Under the pieces are notes generated by a model. That model was not told the DNA's origin. It made no database searches and was given only the letters and a program-made list of their open reading frames with translations. From the NCBI GenBank assembly GCA_016860845.1, contig BOKF01000013.1, positions 1 through 64,000 on the forward strand: a stretch of DNA of 64,000 bases, read 5' to 3'. Source of the stretch: Chloroflexota bacterium. GTDB lineage: Bacteria; Chloroflexota; Anaerolineae; 4572-78; J111. The position numbers and the translations under genes were made by a program. Shown here one piece after another: positions 56,692-64,000 of this stretch (its first letter is position 1; each line of letters opens with the position of its first letter).

Positions 56692-58617
56692 TCATTCGTG
56701 GGGACGAAACCTTTCCCCGGACCAGGGGCTGATGCCGTGTTGGGCGCGATATTCGGGAACGGTAATGATCGGCGGGCGGCGCTGGTCGGAGATAGCATGC
56801 TCTTCCAGGTAATAAGACTCGGTATCCGAGCGGATAATCTTCATCGTCCGGTTGATTTCGCTCAATAGCTGCACTTTCTGGCGGCTTTCCAGGTGGTCAA
56901 TAAAAACTTGAATAATGGCAAAAGCCATCCGGCTCAGGGCGCCGAGAGGCTGGTTATGATGAATCCGCTGGCGCAGGTCTACCTGGGCGATGCTGCTGAT
57001 GCCATACTTTTCAACCAGCGACAGGAGCAGTCCTGTTTCCACCCCATAGCCCACGTAGAAAGGCACTTGTTCCAGAGCTTTACGCCGGCCGGCATACTCA
57101 CCCGACAACGGCTGGACCAGTCCGGAGAGTTCAGGGTAGAATAAATTGAACAATGGCCGGGCCACCAGTTCCGTCACCCGGCCCCCACCGCCTGCTTGTA
57201 AGGTCTCGCCCACCCGGAGCGGGCGGCGGTAGAAACCCTTGACATATTGAATGGTATTGCGCCGCAGTAGAGGCCCAAGCAGGCCGTAAACAAAGCGGGG
57301 ATGGATGTTGACGATGTCGGTGTCAATCCAGGCGATGAGATCGCCTTTGAGGACGTGCAAACTCTTCCACAAGGCCTCACCTTTGCCCCGAAATGCGCCG
57401 CATTGGGGTAGGATTTCATCATGCCGGTAGACTGTCACCCCCAGATCCCCCGCAATTTCAACGGTGCGGTCGCTTGAGCCGGAGTCGATCAACACAATTT
57501 CGTCCAGCAGCGGAAACTCTTTCACCAGCGTTTCCTGCATCACCCGGATCACATTGCCGACCGTCGCCTCTTCATTCAACGCCGGTAAGGCCAGGCTGAT
57601 GGTTAAATTTTGCTGCTCCTTGAGCGCGACCAGCCGGGCGATGTTTTCAAACTCCTCGCTGTTAAAGGTGTTTTCAGCAAACCACTTATCTACCATGACC
57701 GAGGCGGCTGTCGTGGGTAAGGGGTCAGTCCAGCGCCAACTGGCCAGTTGGTCCAGAGGCGGCGGCTGATAGGTTTTGACGACCAACAGCGATCTCAGCC
57801 CTTTTTGCCAGAGTTGGAGGGCAATGGGTCCCAAGGCCGGCTGCTTATTGGCCGGCGAAGTCTCGCTGGCGCCAATAATAACCAAATCGTGCTGCTCGGC
57901 CTGGCGTAAAATCTCCGCAGCCGCATCGCCTTCAACCCGCATTTCTTGTTTGATCCAGGGATCGCCTTGACTCATCCGGACTAATTCTTCGTAGACCTGC
58001 TGGCTGGCCGAAACCTGCTGACCCCCGACAACGTGCAGCAGGGTAATGGCAGCCCCGGCCGCTTTGGCCAGGGCCAGGGCCACCTCCAGGGCCAGGGGCG
58101 CTTCTTTGCCGCCCCGGGTGGGCAAGAGGATACGGTCAGGCAGGCTCGGCCCGTTGTGACTGGCGATAACCACATTGCATTGAAGTATGTTGACCAATTC
58201 TTCAATTCCCAGCGGCAAATACGAGGTATCGGCCCCATCCCGCCAGGGAATAATTAACAAATCTGCCCGTTCCTGGGCCACCACCTTGGCCAGCGAAGGC
58301 CACATGGTATGCACCACCCGAATCCGGGGTTTAATCTGGACAGGCTGCCCCTCAAAATAGGCCCGGAGGCGGTCCAGCGTAGCTCGTCTTTCCTGCGCTT
58401 GCTGCATGCCCATACTTAGAGATTCCCCTTCGGGAATAAGCACCACCCCCACCAGAATGACCCGGCCATGTTGGGAGCGAGCTAAGTTAAGCCCCAGGCG
58501 CACCATCCACTCATTTTGTTCATCACCAAAAATAGGGACCACGACCCCATAACTTTGGCTTTTAACGACTTCTATCTGACTCAAGCCTGCTGGTTTAACA
58601 TTGTCTGGTTGCATCAT
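56692..58617 (-). CDS. gpgS: Fusion of two universal-stress-protein domains with glucosyl-3-phosphoglycerate synthase
   Basis: The 641 residues comprise USP domain 1 (about 20-155; VVVPIFGDEQNEWMVRLGLN, DLLIIPWRDG) and USP domain 2 (about 160-285; ILLPTRGGKEAPLALEVALA, DLVIIGASETS). A GT81-type glycosyltransferase follows (about 335-625): SLALPALNEEATVGNVI, AWIDTDIVNIHPRFVYGL (metal-binding DxD), VKGFYRRPL, PLSGEYAGRR and YGVETGLLL. GpgS joins NDP-glucose to 3-phosphoglycerate, the first step to glucosylglycerate. No gpgP phosphatase gene is visible. The start overlaps the stop of the GT4 gene transcribed before it. Confidence 0.88.
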   Translation of the reverse strand: MMQPDNVKPAGLSQIEVVKSQSYGVVVPIFGDEQNEWMVRLGLNLARSQHGRVILVGVVLIPEGESLSMGMQQAQERRATLDRLRAYFEGQPVQIKPRIRVVHTMWPSLAKVVAQERADLLIIPWRDGADTSYLPLGIEELVNILQCNVVIASHNGPSLPDRILLPTRGGKEAPLALEVALALAKAAGAAITLLHVVGGQQVSASQQVYEELVRMSQGDPWIKQEMRVEGDAAAEILRQAEQHDLVIIGASETSPANKQPALGPIALQLWQKGLRSLLVVKTYQPPPLDQLASWRWTDPLPTTAASVMVDKWFAENTFNSEEFENIARLVALKEQQNLTISLALPALNEEATVGNVIRVMQETLVKEFPLLDEIVLIDSGSSDRTVEIAGDLGVTVYRHDEILPQCGAFRGKGEALWKSLHVLKGDLIAWIDTDIVNIHPRFVYGLLGPLLRRNTIQYVKGFYRRPLRVGETLQAGGGGRVTELVARPLFNLFYPELSGLVQPLSGEYAGRRKALEQVPFYVGYGVETGLLLSLVEKYGISSIAQVDLRQRIHHNQPLGALSRMAFAIIQVFIDHLESRQKVQLLSEINRTMKIIRSDTESYYLEEHAISDQRRPPIITVPEYRAQHGISPWSGERFRPHE

Positions 58618-59876
58618 ATTCCTTCTTTCTGGGGTGAGCTAACTTCTGTCAAGAGTGGGATCACGTTTGTTTCAACGATGCTGCGCCAGGTGTAGTGTGC
58701 TAACACCCGGCGGCGCAGTTGAAACGCCCGATCTGCTTGCAGCACGTCAAGAATGGTTTGGGCGGCTCGGTCAGGGGACAGCTCGGTGGAGAAAAGCGCG
58801 GCCCAGGGCCCGGCGCTTTCGCGGAAAGGGGGCAGGTCAGTGGCAAAGAGGGGCAGGCGAGCCAGGCCGGCTTCTAAAATAGGAATCCCGAAGCCTTCTT
58901 GCTGGCTGGGGAAAAAGAGCGCATCGGCCAGTTGGTAAAATTCGGCCACTTCGGCATCGGCCAGCAAGAGGGGCCGGGTCGGGTCTGGACCGGTTTGGTA
59001 GGCAAAATGGACCGCGCTGTCCAGGTTTAGCTCATGGCGGAGGGTCAGGAGTTGGGCCAAATAAGCGGCATTGGTGGGATTGTGCGGCCCCGGCGGCCCG
59101 GTCACCACCAGGCGGGCATCCCAACCCGACTGCTCGCGAACGGCAGCCAGCCAGCGCAGGCCCAACTCGATATTTTTACGCCGGGTAATCCGGGCGGGCA
59201 GCAAAAAAATGCAGTCGGCAGCCAGCAAGTCCCACTGTTGAACCAGTTGATTGACCGTTGCGCTGAAACGATAAAAATCGGCGGGTTCAACGCCGGGTGA
59301 AATTACGGCGATGGCTTCGGCGGGCAGGTGGTACAGGCGGGCTAGATCGGTCTGCTGAGCCTGGGAGACGGTAACATGGCGCACCCCCGGCCAGGGACGG
59401 CGCAGCAAATCCCACGGCTCACCCGGATGCAATTCCGGCTGGTACTGCGGACGCAGCCAGGCAAAGTCGTGATGCCAGGCCACCCAGGGTGGGCCTTCGC
59501 CTGTTTGGCTGAGCCGGTAAACGGCGGTGGTTAGAATGAGATTTTTGTGGAGGGTGAAAAGGTTATGCCCAATAATCACGTCGCAGGAAGCGAGGTGGGT
59601 TAACAGGGCTGTTTGGGTCTGGCTCACCAGCGCTTCAAAATTGGCCGGCTGCTGTCCTGTGACCAGGGTCCGGCCGGCGGCCACAATTGCTTCGCTGCGG
59701 GAACCGACCAGGGGTTCGGCCCGATAAAGCACGCCCGGCAGGAAAGAATCACCCTGTCCGGCCACGACCGTCACCTGGTGCCCCAGCGCGGCCAGGATGC
59801 GGGCGTGGTGGAAAATAGTCAGTTCAACACCGCCAACTACGGGGGGGGCAGCATAGTGAACAATCCCAATGTGCAT
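58614..59876 (-). CDS. GT4 family glycosyltransferase
   Basis: The 420-residue GT-B fold protein has the N-terminal HIGIVHYAAPPVVGGVELTI and the C-terminal donor domain FLLPARITRRKNIELGLRWL, then FFPSQQEGFGIPILEAGLAR (the EX7E-type motif of GT4). It is coupled to gpgS by a 4-base overlap and follows another GT4 gene by 9 bases. It is likely to act on glucosylglycerate or a related acceptor; specificity is not readable. Confidence 0.85.
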   Translation of the reverse strand: MHIGIVHYAAPPVVGGVELTIFHHARILAALGHQVTVVAGQGDSFLPGVLYRAEPLVGSRSEAIVAAGRTLVTGQQPANFEALVSQTQTALLTHLASCDVIIGHNLFTLHKNLILTTAVYRLSQTGEGPPWVAWHHDFAWLRPQYQPELHPGEPWDLLRRPWPGVRHVTVSQAQQTDLARLYHLPAEAIAVISPGVEPADFYRFSATVNQLVQQWDLLAADCIFLLPARITRRKNIELGLRWLAAVREQSGWDARLVVTGPPGPHNPTNAAYLAQLLTLRHELNLDSAVHFAYQTGPDPTRPLLLADAEVAEFYQLADALFFPSQQEGFGIPILEAGLARLPLFATDLPPFRESAGPWAALFSTELSPDRAAQTILDVLQADRAFQLRRRVLAHYTWRSIVETNVIPLLTEVSSPQKEGI

Positions 59877-59885
59877 GATCCTCCC

Positions 59886-61133
59886 TCAAAAAGAAGTGAT
59901 GATTTCATGTAGTTTGCGCTCCAAAACTTCCAACGAAAAGTGTTCCTGGGCAATGGCATAATTTTTTTCGGCCATCGCTTGAGCCCGGTCCGGCTCATTC
60001 AAAAGTTCCTTTGTCAGTTCGATGGCGTGATCGTCTACAAACCCATCCAACTCCACAAACTCAAACCCTAAGGGGCGGATGTCGGCGTTGTAAACCGGAT
60101 AACGATTGACCACGACCAGCCGTTTAAAGTAAATCGCTTCCAGTAAAGCGTTCCCAAATCCTTCGTAAATACTGGGGTAAGCAACCAAGTCGGCGTGGGG
60201 GTAGGCATCCCACAAAGAGTAAATTTTATGACTATTGCTCCTGGCCCGGTCTGGCGCGATGAGGTGGTCAATCAAGCGCATATCAACTTTCATCATCCCG
60301 GCCTCACGTTTGAGCCAGAGCCAATACTCTACACCCTCGTCGCCGGCGCGATGCGTAATGAACAAGTGGCTCTGGGGCAGCCCCAGGCGATGCACCAGTT
60401 CTATAGACATTTCAATCCCTTTACGCGGGATGACCCGGGTCGGCTGCAAGATAAAAAGGTCTTTTTCAGTTAGCCCGAGCGCCTCACGCAAATCGCTGTT
60501 GTAGTTGTCAATACCCGGAGCGGGGGTGGCAAAATCATGAACATTAGGAATGACGCTGGAATCAATACCACGGCGAACTTTCAACCGCTGTTGGGCAATC
60601 GTATTGATGGTGACATGCCGGATGGTGGGCAGTTTGGCCGGAAACGCAGTATCGAGCATGTCCAGCAAGTTGTTGCTTTGATACCGCTGCCGCTCCCAGA
60701 AAAAGTCGTGGTGATGGGCAATCGTGTTAACCCCCAGTTCAGCAATCAGACCGGTTAAACTAATCCCAAGCGGGAGATTCATGGGGATGGTCAGCGCATT
60801 TTCGACAATGATCAGGTCGAGTTGATTGGAGCGGATAAAGTGCCGGAGGGGAGCCCGAATTTCATCGGCCGCGTCGTAGATTTCATCTATTAATTTGTCT
60901 GCATCCCGGCCGCGAGCATCTTCGCTAAAAGCCTGGCGGGTGAAGGCAATAACCGATTGGTGATCAAAGTGAAGCTGGGGAATACAGCAGCCGCCGGCCG
61001 AGTAACCACCTAACTCGCCAGCGCAGTAAAAAAGCTCGTGATCCATCCGGCGCAGGACGGCGGCCCACTTCTCGACCTCCAATGAGACGCCGTCGGTCCC
61101 ATTGAGGCGGGTTGAGATAAAACCTATACGCAT
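59886..61133 (-). CDS. GT4 glycosyltransferase, candidate mannosylglucosylglycerate synthase
   Basis: The 415 residues are counted from ATG 61133 (MRIGFISTRLNGTDGVSLEV), which has AAAGGAGA 7 bases upstream; a GTG 21 bases earlier is less likely. The donor site is FILQPTRVIPRKGIEMSIEL and AYPSIYEGFGNALLEAIYFK. The N-terminal FISTRLNGTDGVSLEVEKW reminds me of MggS-type enzymes that mannosylate glucosylglycerate; that assignment is tentative. It is the first gene of a three-gene minus-strand operon with gpgS. Confidence 0.78.
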   Translation of the reverse strand: MRIGFISTRLNGTDGVSLEVEKWAAVLRRMDHELFYCAGELGGYSAGGCCIPQLHFDHQSVIAFTRQAFSEDARGRDADKLIDEIYDAADEIRAPLRHFIRSNQLDLIIVENALTIPMNLPLGISLTGLIAELGVNTIAHHHDFFWERQRYQSNNLLDMLDTAFPAKLPTIRHVTINTIAQQRLKVRRGIDSSVIPNVHDFATPAPGIDNYNSDLREALGLTEKDLFILQPTRVIPRKGIEMSIELVHRLGLPQSHLFITHRAGDEGVEYWLWLKREAGMMKVDMRLIDHLIAPDRARSNSHKIYSLWDAYPHADLVAYPSIYEGFGNALLEAIYFKRLVVVNRYPVYNADIRPLGFEFVELDGFVDDHAIELTKELLNEPDRAQAMAEKNYAIAQEHFSLEVLERKLHEIITSF

Positions 61134-61165
61134 GAACTTTCTCCTTTGTGCCACCCTCCCATGTT

Positions 61166-61194
61166 ACTTTAGCAGTTATCAGCCAATACGTCAA
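61166..61194 (-). promoter_or_regulatory. Candidate promoter of the GT4-GT4-gpgS operon
   Basis: On the minus strand TTGACG (61194 to 61189), 17 bp, TAAAGT (61171 to 61166), about 33 bases before the ATG at 61133. Confidence 0.5.
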
Positions 61195-61229
61195 AAAGCC
61201 AAAATTTAGACCTCCTTGACGAAAGTTGA

Positions 61230-61258
61230 TTGTCAATAACGACGGTGGATGTTATAAT
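61230..61258 (+). promoter_or_regulatory. Near-consensus promoter pointing into the antisense strand of ogt
   Basis: TTGTCA (61230-61235), exactly 17 bp, TATAAT (61253-61258). The next plus-strand gene is 618 bases away, on the far side of the minus-strand ogt gene. A transcript from here would be antisense to ogt and could read into the GH13 gene. Confidence 0.6.
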
Positions 61259-61279
61259 GAGGCCAGGGGCGGAGTGAAG

Positions 61280-61780
61280 TTAAAAGAGCGCCATCTGGGG
61301 GCCGCTAAACTTCTTCTCGTGGTTCAACAGCCAGGCTTTGCGCCACAGGCCGCCGCCGTAGCCGGTGAGCTGGCCGTTGCTCCCAACCACGCGGTGGCAA
61401 GGCACAATAATGGCAATCGGGTTTTGGCCGTTGGCCGCGCCAACCGCCCGGACCGCTTTCTCGTTGCTCACCTGCCGGGCAATATCCAAATACGACACTG
61501 TCTGTCCATATGGAATGGTGAGCAACTGGCGCCAGACGGCCTTTTGAAAATCGGTGCCGCCCGGCTCAAGCTTGAGCGAAAATTCCCGCCGGTCCCCGCG
61601 AAAATAGGCCCCCAACTGCGCCAGGCAGGCAGACATTTCCGGCGGTAGGTCAGACTGAAGCATTGCCTCATTTCCAACCTCACCTTCTACAAAATTGACC
61701 TTCCTGATGCTCCCATCTGTCCCGACAATCTCAAGCAGGCCAATTTCGGATTGAAAATAGGTTTTGTACACTTGGGGCAT
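61280..61780 (-). CDS. ogt: Methylated-DNA-protein-cysteine methyltransferase
   Basis: The 166-residue suicide repair protein removes O6-alkyl from guanine. The active-site motif is IIVPCHRVVGSNGQLTGYGG, with the helix-turn-helix arginine finger region QLLTIPYGQTVSYLDIARQV. The N-terminal domain is the short Ogt type. The end LWRKAWLLNHEK is typical. It is convergent with the GT operon promoter region and divergent from the GH13 gene. Confidence 0.93.
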   Translation of the reverse strand: MPQVYKTYFQSEIGLLEIVGTDGSIRKVNFVEGEVGNEAMLQSDLPPEMSACLAQLGAYFRGDRREFSLKLEPGGTDFQKAVWRQLLTIPYGQTVSYLDIARQVSNEKAVRAVGAANGQNPIAIIVPCHRVVGSNGQLTGYGGGLWRKAWLLNHEKKFSGPQMALF

Positions 61781-61875
61781 AACCCATGATCCTCACTGGT
61801 ATAACTCTCCATATCCAGATTTGGCCCTTCATTTTACATCAAAGAATGTGACCTTACAAGGAGGTTTGAGCGACA

Positions 61876-63615
61876 ATGACTTTAGATGAACAAATCCGGG
61901 ATCATCTCACCTTTATCTATGGGGCAGAAACCGCTGCCGCTGTTTTTGCTCAATTGCAGGCTCGCCTGGCCGATTTTCGGCGGCAGTACCCGGAACTGGG
62001 GCAGCCTGTTCCTCCCGGCGAGCGTGTCACCGAAGCCGATGCGATGCTCATTACCTACGGCGACCAGGTCCAGGAGCCGGGCAAACCCACCTTGCAGACC
62101 CTGGCCGAGGTTCTGGAAACCTATCTAAAAGGTATTGTCAGCAGTGTTCACATTTTGCCGTTTTATCCGTACACCTCCGACGATGGTTTTTCGGTGATGG
62201 ATTACAAAGCCGTTGACCCGGCCCTCGGCAGTTGGCCAGATGTGGCCTTACTGCACCAAAATTTCCGGCTGATGTTCGACGCCGTGATCAATCACATTTC
62301 TGCCCAGAGCGCCTGGTTCCAGGGCTTTTTACGCGGCGACCCGGACTATACGGACTATTTCATCACCGAAAGTCCTACAACCGATCTCAGCGGTGTGACC
62401 CGTCCCCGCACGCTGCCCCTGCTCACCTCTGTCAAGACGCCCGCTGGTATCCAGTATGTTTGGACGACCTTCAGCGCCGACCAGATTGACCTGAACTATA
62501 AAAATCCGGCGGTTTTGCTGAAAATTATTGATGTTCTTCTATTTTATGTAACCCAGGGGGCAGAGTTCATTCGCCTGGATGCCATCGCTTACCTCTGGAA
62601 AGAGGTTGGTACAACCTGCATCCATCTGCCCCAAACACACCGGGTGGTCCAGCTCTTCCGCGCCATTCTCGATGCCGTCGCGCCCAATGTCATGCTCATC
62701 ACCGAAACCAATGTACCCCACGCCGAAAATGTTTCTTACTTTGGCAATGGCCGTAATGAAGCGCAGATGGTCTACCAATTTCCCCTGGCCCCGCTGATTT
62801 TGCACACTTTTCACACCGGCAATGCCGAAGCGCTGCAAGCCTGGGCGGCGGGTCTGGAAAAATTGCCGGAGACGGCCACTTTCTTCAACTTCATCGCCTC
62901 GCACGATGGGATCGGAGTCAGGCCGGCGGAAGGCATTCTCAGCCGGGATGAAATTCAGGCGCTGCTGGATAAAACGGTGGCCCACGGCGGGCAGGTCAGC
63001 TACAAAACCAATCCCGACGGCAGCCAGAGCGCCTATGAGTTGAATATTACCTTCTTTGACGCCCTGTCTGACCCAAACAGCGGTGAAGACGAAACTTTGA
63101 AAATTGACCGGTTTATGGCGTCCCAGGCGATCATGCTGGCCCTCGCCGGGGTGCCGGGCATCTATGTTCACAGCCTGGTCGGGTCATCCAACAACTCCGC
63201 CGGGTTGGCCCAGACGGGCCGGGCGCGCACGCTCAACCGCCAAAAATGGCAGCGGGCCGAATTAGAGGCTGCCCTGACCAACCCGGCCAGCCGGGCCAGC
63301 CGTATCTTTCGCCGTTACGCTCGTCTCCTCCAAGTGCGGGCCGGGCAGCGGGCTTTTCACCCAAAGAGTGAGCAGCATTTCATCGGCGGCAATCCCGCCT
63401 TGTTTTGTTTGCGGCGCACCGCGCCGGACGGGCAGTCACAGGTGTTGTGTTTGCACAACATCTCGGCTCAACCGCAATCCTTTGCGGCCAAAACGGCTGA
63501 GTTGTCAAGTGAGGGGGATTTGCGCGATCTGCTTTCGGGGGAAGTTGTGGCAACAGAGGGCCAAACCCTGCGGGTATCGCTAGGGCCTTATGAGGTCAAG
63601 TGGCTGGCGTCATAG
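61876..63615 (+). CDS. GH13_18 phosphorylase, probable glucosylglycerate phosphorylase
   Basis: The 579-residue protein is of the sucrose-phosphorylase family: SVHILPFYPYTSDDGFSVMD, the nucleophile Asp235 in FIRLDAIAYLWKE, the acid/base Glu277 in LITETNVPH and FIASHDGIGVRP. The loop VHSLVGSSNNSAGLAQTGRA distinguishes the group that includes glucosylglycerate phosphorylase, described from Meiothermus. The neighbouring gpgS supports glucosylglycerate as substrate (reversible phosphorolysis to glucose 1-phosphate plus glycerate). AAGGAGG lies 11 bases before the ATG. Confidence 0.85.
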   Translation: MTLDEQIRDHLTFIYGAETAAAVFAQLQARLADFRRQYPELGQPVPPGERVTEADAMLITYGDQVQEPGKPTLQTLAEVLETYLKGIVSSVHILPFYPYTSDDGFSVMDYKAVDPALGSWPDVALLHQNFRLMFDAVINHISAQSAWFQGFLRGDPDYTDYFITESPTTDLSGVTRPRTLPLLTSVKTPAGIQYVWTTFSADQIDLNYKNPAVLLKIIDVLLFYVTQGAEFIRLDAIAYLWKEVGTTCIHLPQTHRVVQLFRAILDAVAPNVMLITETNVPHAENVSYFGNGRNEAQMVYQFPLAPLILHTFHTGNAEALQAWAAGLEKLPETATFFNFIASHDGIGVRPAEGILSRDEIQALLDKTVAHGGQVSYKTNPDGSQSAYELNITFFDALSDPNSGEDETLKIDRFMASQAIMLALAGVPGIYVHSLVGSSNNSAGLAQTGRARTLNRQKWQRAELEAALTNPASRASRIFRRYARLLQVRAGQRAFHPKSEQHFIGGNPALFCLRRTAPDGQSQVLCLHNISAQPQSFAAKTAELSSEGDLRDLLSGEVVATEGQTLRVSLGPYEVKWLAS

Positions 63616-63902
63616 CTTTTTGCCAGCAGGGAAAATAATAGCACATCCCTAAATCGGCCCTGCACAAATTCATAGTCGCAACGAAACCTCCCCCCTTTTT
63701 CAAAAAGGGAAACCAGGAAATTCAGCAGGTCCTGAGTCTGCTTGAGGCTGCGATGGGTTGGGGTAGCCAGATAGCGGGTCACTTCCGGGTCGGACAGATA
63801 GCGGTACACCGCTTCGGCATCGGTACTTTTGAGTTCGCGCAAGAGGAGGCGCTCGGTTTCGAGTTGGGGGAACTCTAAATCTAGCGATTTGGAAGTAGCC
63901 AC
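63588..63902 (-). pseudogene. RimJ-type GNAT acetyltransferase truncated by a repeat
   Basis: The N-terminal 70 residues are typical: LETERLLLRELKSTDAEAVY, then YLSDPEVTRYLATPTHRSLK. From about residue 67 the frame runs into a CCCTTTTT-C-AAAAAGGG palindrome (63693-63709) and a non-homologous tail (CDYEFVQGRFRDVLLF), so the acetyl-CoA binding half is gone. It ends inside the GH13 gene's last codons on the other strand. The start overlaps the preceding minus-strand frame. Confidence 0.65.
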
Positions 63903-64000
63903 AAATCCTTGACCAAAAACTGCTGAAAGTCACGTATTTGCTCGCGCAGATACGTTGCCGTAGGCTCTTTGATGGTATTTTCTGGCACGCTCGTTTCTTC
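63881..64000 (-). CDS. C-terminal 39 residues of a gene entering from the right
   Basis: On the minus strand the frame runs from the window edge to TAG at 63883-63881 and reads ETSVPENTIKEPTATYLREQ, then IRDFQQFLVKDLWLLPNR. It overlaps the start of the truncated acetyltransferase by 22 bases, a normal operon overlap. The family is not recognisable from this end. Confidence 0.45.
   Translation of the reverse strand, partial: EETSVPENTIKEPTATYLREQIRDFQQFLVKDLWLLPNR

Noticed and set aside
1..64000. tRNA, rRNA, tmRNA, prophage, conjugative or CRISPR-Cas genes
   Set aside because: Reading both strands of all spacers showed no cloverleaf with CCA-type ends, no rRNA-like conserved blocks and no phage or Cas proteins.

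Overview
The window looks like a chromosomal segment of an uncultivated Chloroflexota bacterium, probably Anaerolineae or Caldilineae. This is inferred from gene content and order: a long-form HisG, a PrkA-YeaH-SpoVR cluster, paired DUF4230 proteins with Pro/Thr linkers, and a glucosylglycerate cluster with a glucosylglycerate phosphorylase-like GH13. Coding DNA is GC-rich. A few genes (3082-3927, 48216-48605) are clearly AT-richer. No tRNA, rRNA, CRISPR array or prophage was seen.

Layout. 1-1.9 kb: end of an unknown gene, an HTH-HMA fusion and a PAS-LuxR regulator. 1.9-15.3 kb: an almost complete histidine operon (hisG, D, C, B, H, A, F, I, E) interrupted by an AT-rich orphan, a REP transposase, a truncated acetyltransferase, a degenerate HAD protein, a TrpF-like barrel, an SDR and purA. 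15.3-19.1 kb: a three-gene unit behind a near-consensus promoter, then purH, which uses the AICAR released by HisF/HisH. 19.1-25.5 kb: prkA-yeaH-spoVR with a long leader. 25.6-33.4 kb: a multi-PAS histidine kinase, mutS and an M20 amidohydrolase. 33.5-38.3 kb: a second REP transposase with its REP hairpins, then a peptide-type ABC substrate-binding protein and two permeases. 38.3-46.3 kb: metabolic and transport genes. 46.3-51.2 kb: a repeat-rich accessory island with decayed and intact toxin-antitoxin or nucleotidyltransferase modules. 51.2-56.7 kb: a LarA homologue and assorted small genes. 56.7-64 kb: a glucosylglycerate-type solute cluster (USP-GpgS fusion, two GT4 enzymes, a GH13_18 phosphorylase) with ogt.

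The most unusual feature is the spacer DNA. Many intergenic gaps are hairpins whose arms are two to four imperfect copies of a 6-11 nt word, each word family usually recurring at two or three loci. Similar elements also lie inside genes: in frame in mutS and hisC, forming the start of hisI, and supplying the tails or stop codons of several proteins. A separate longer element with GTCATTTCGA-type termini occurs four times, plus a half copy that encodes the hisI N-terminus. The toxin island is the second focus: the toxin is deleted or nonsense-mutated while its antitoxin is intact in at least two modules.
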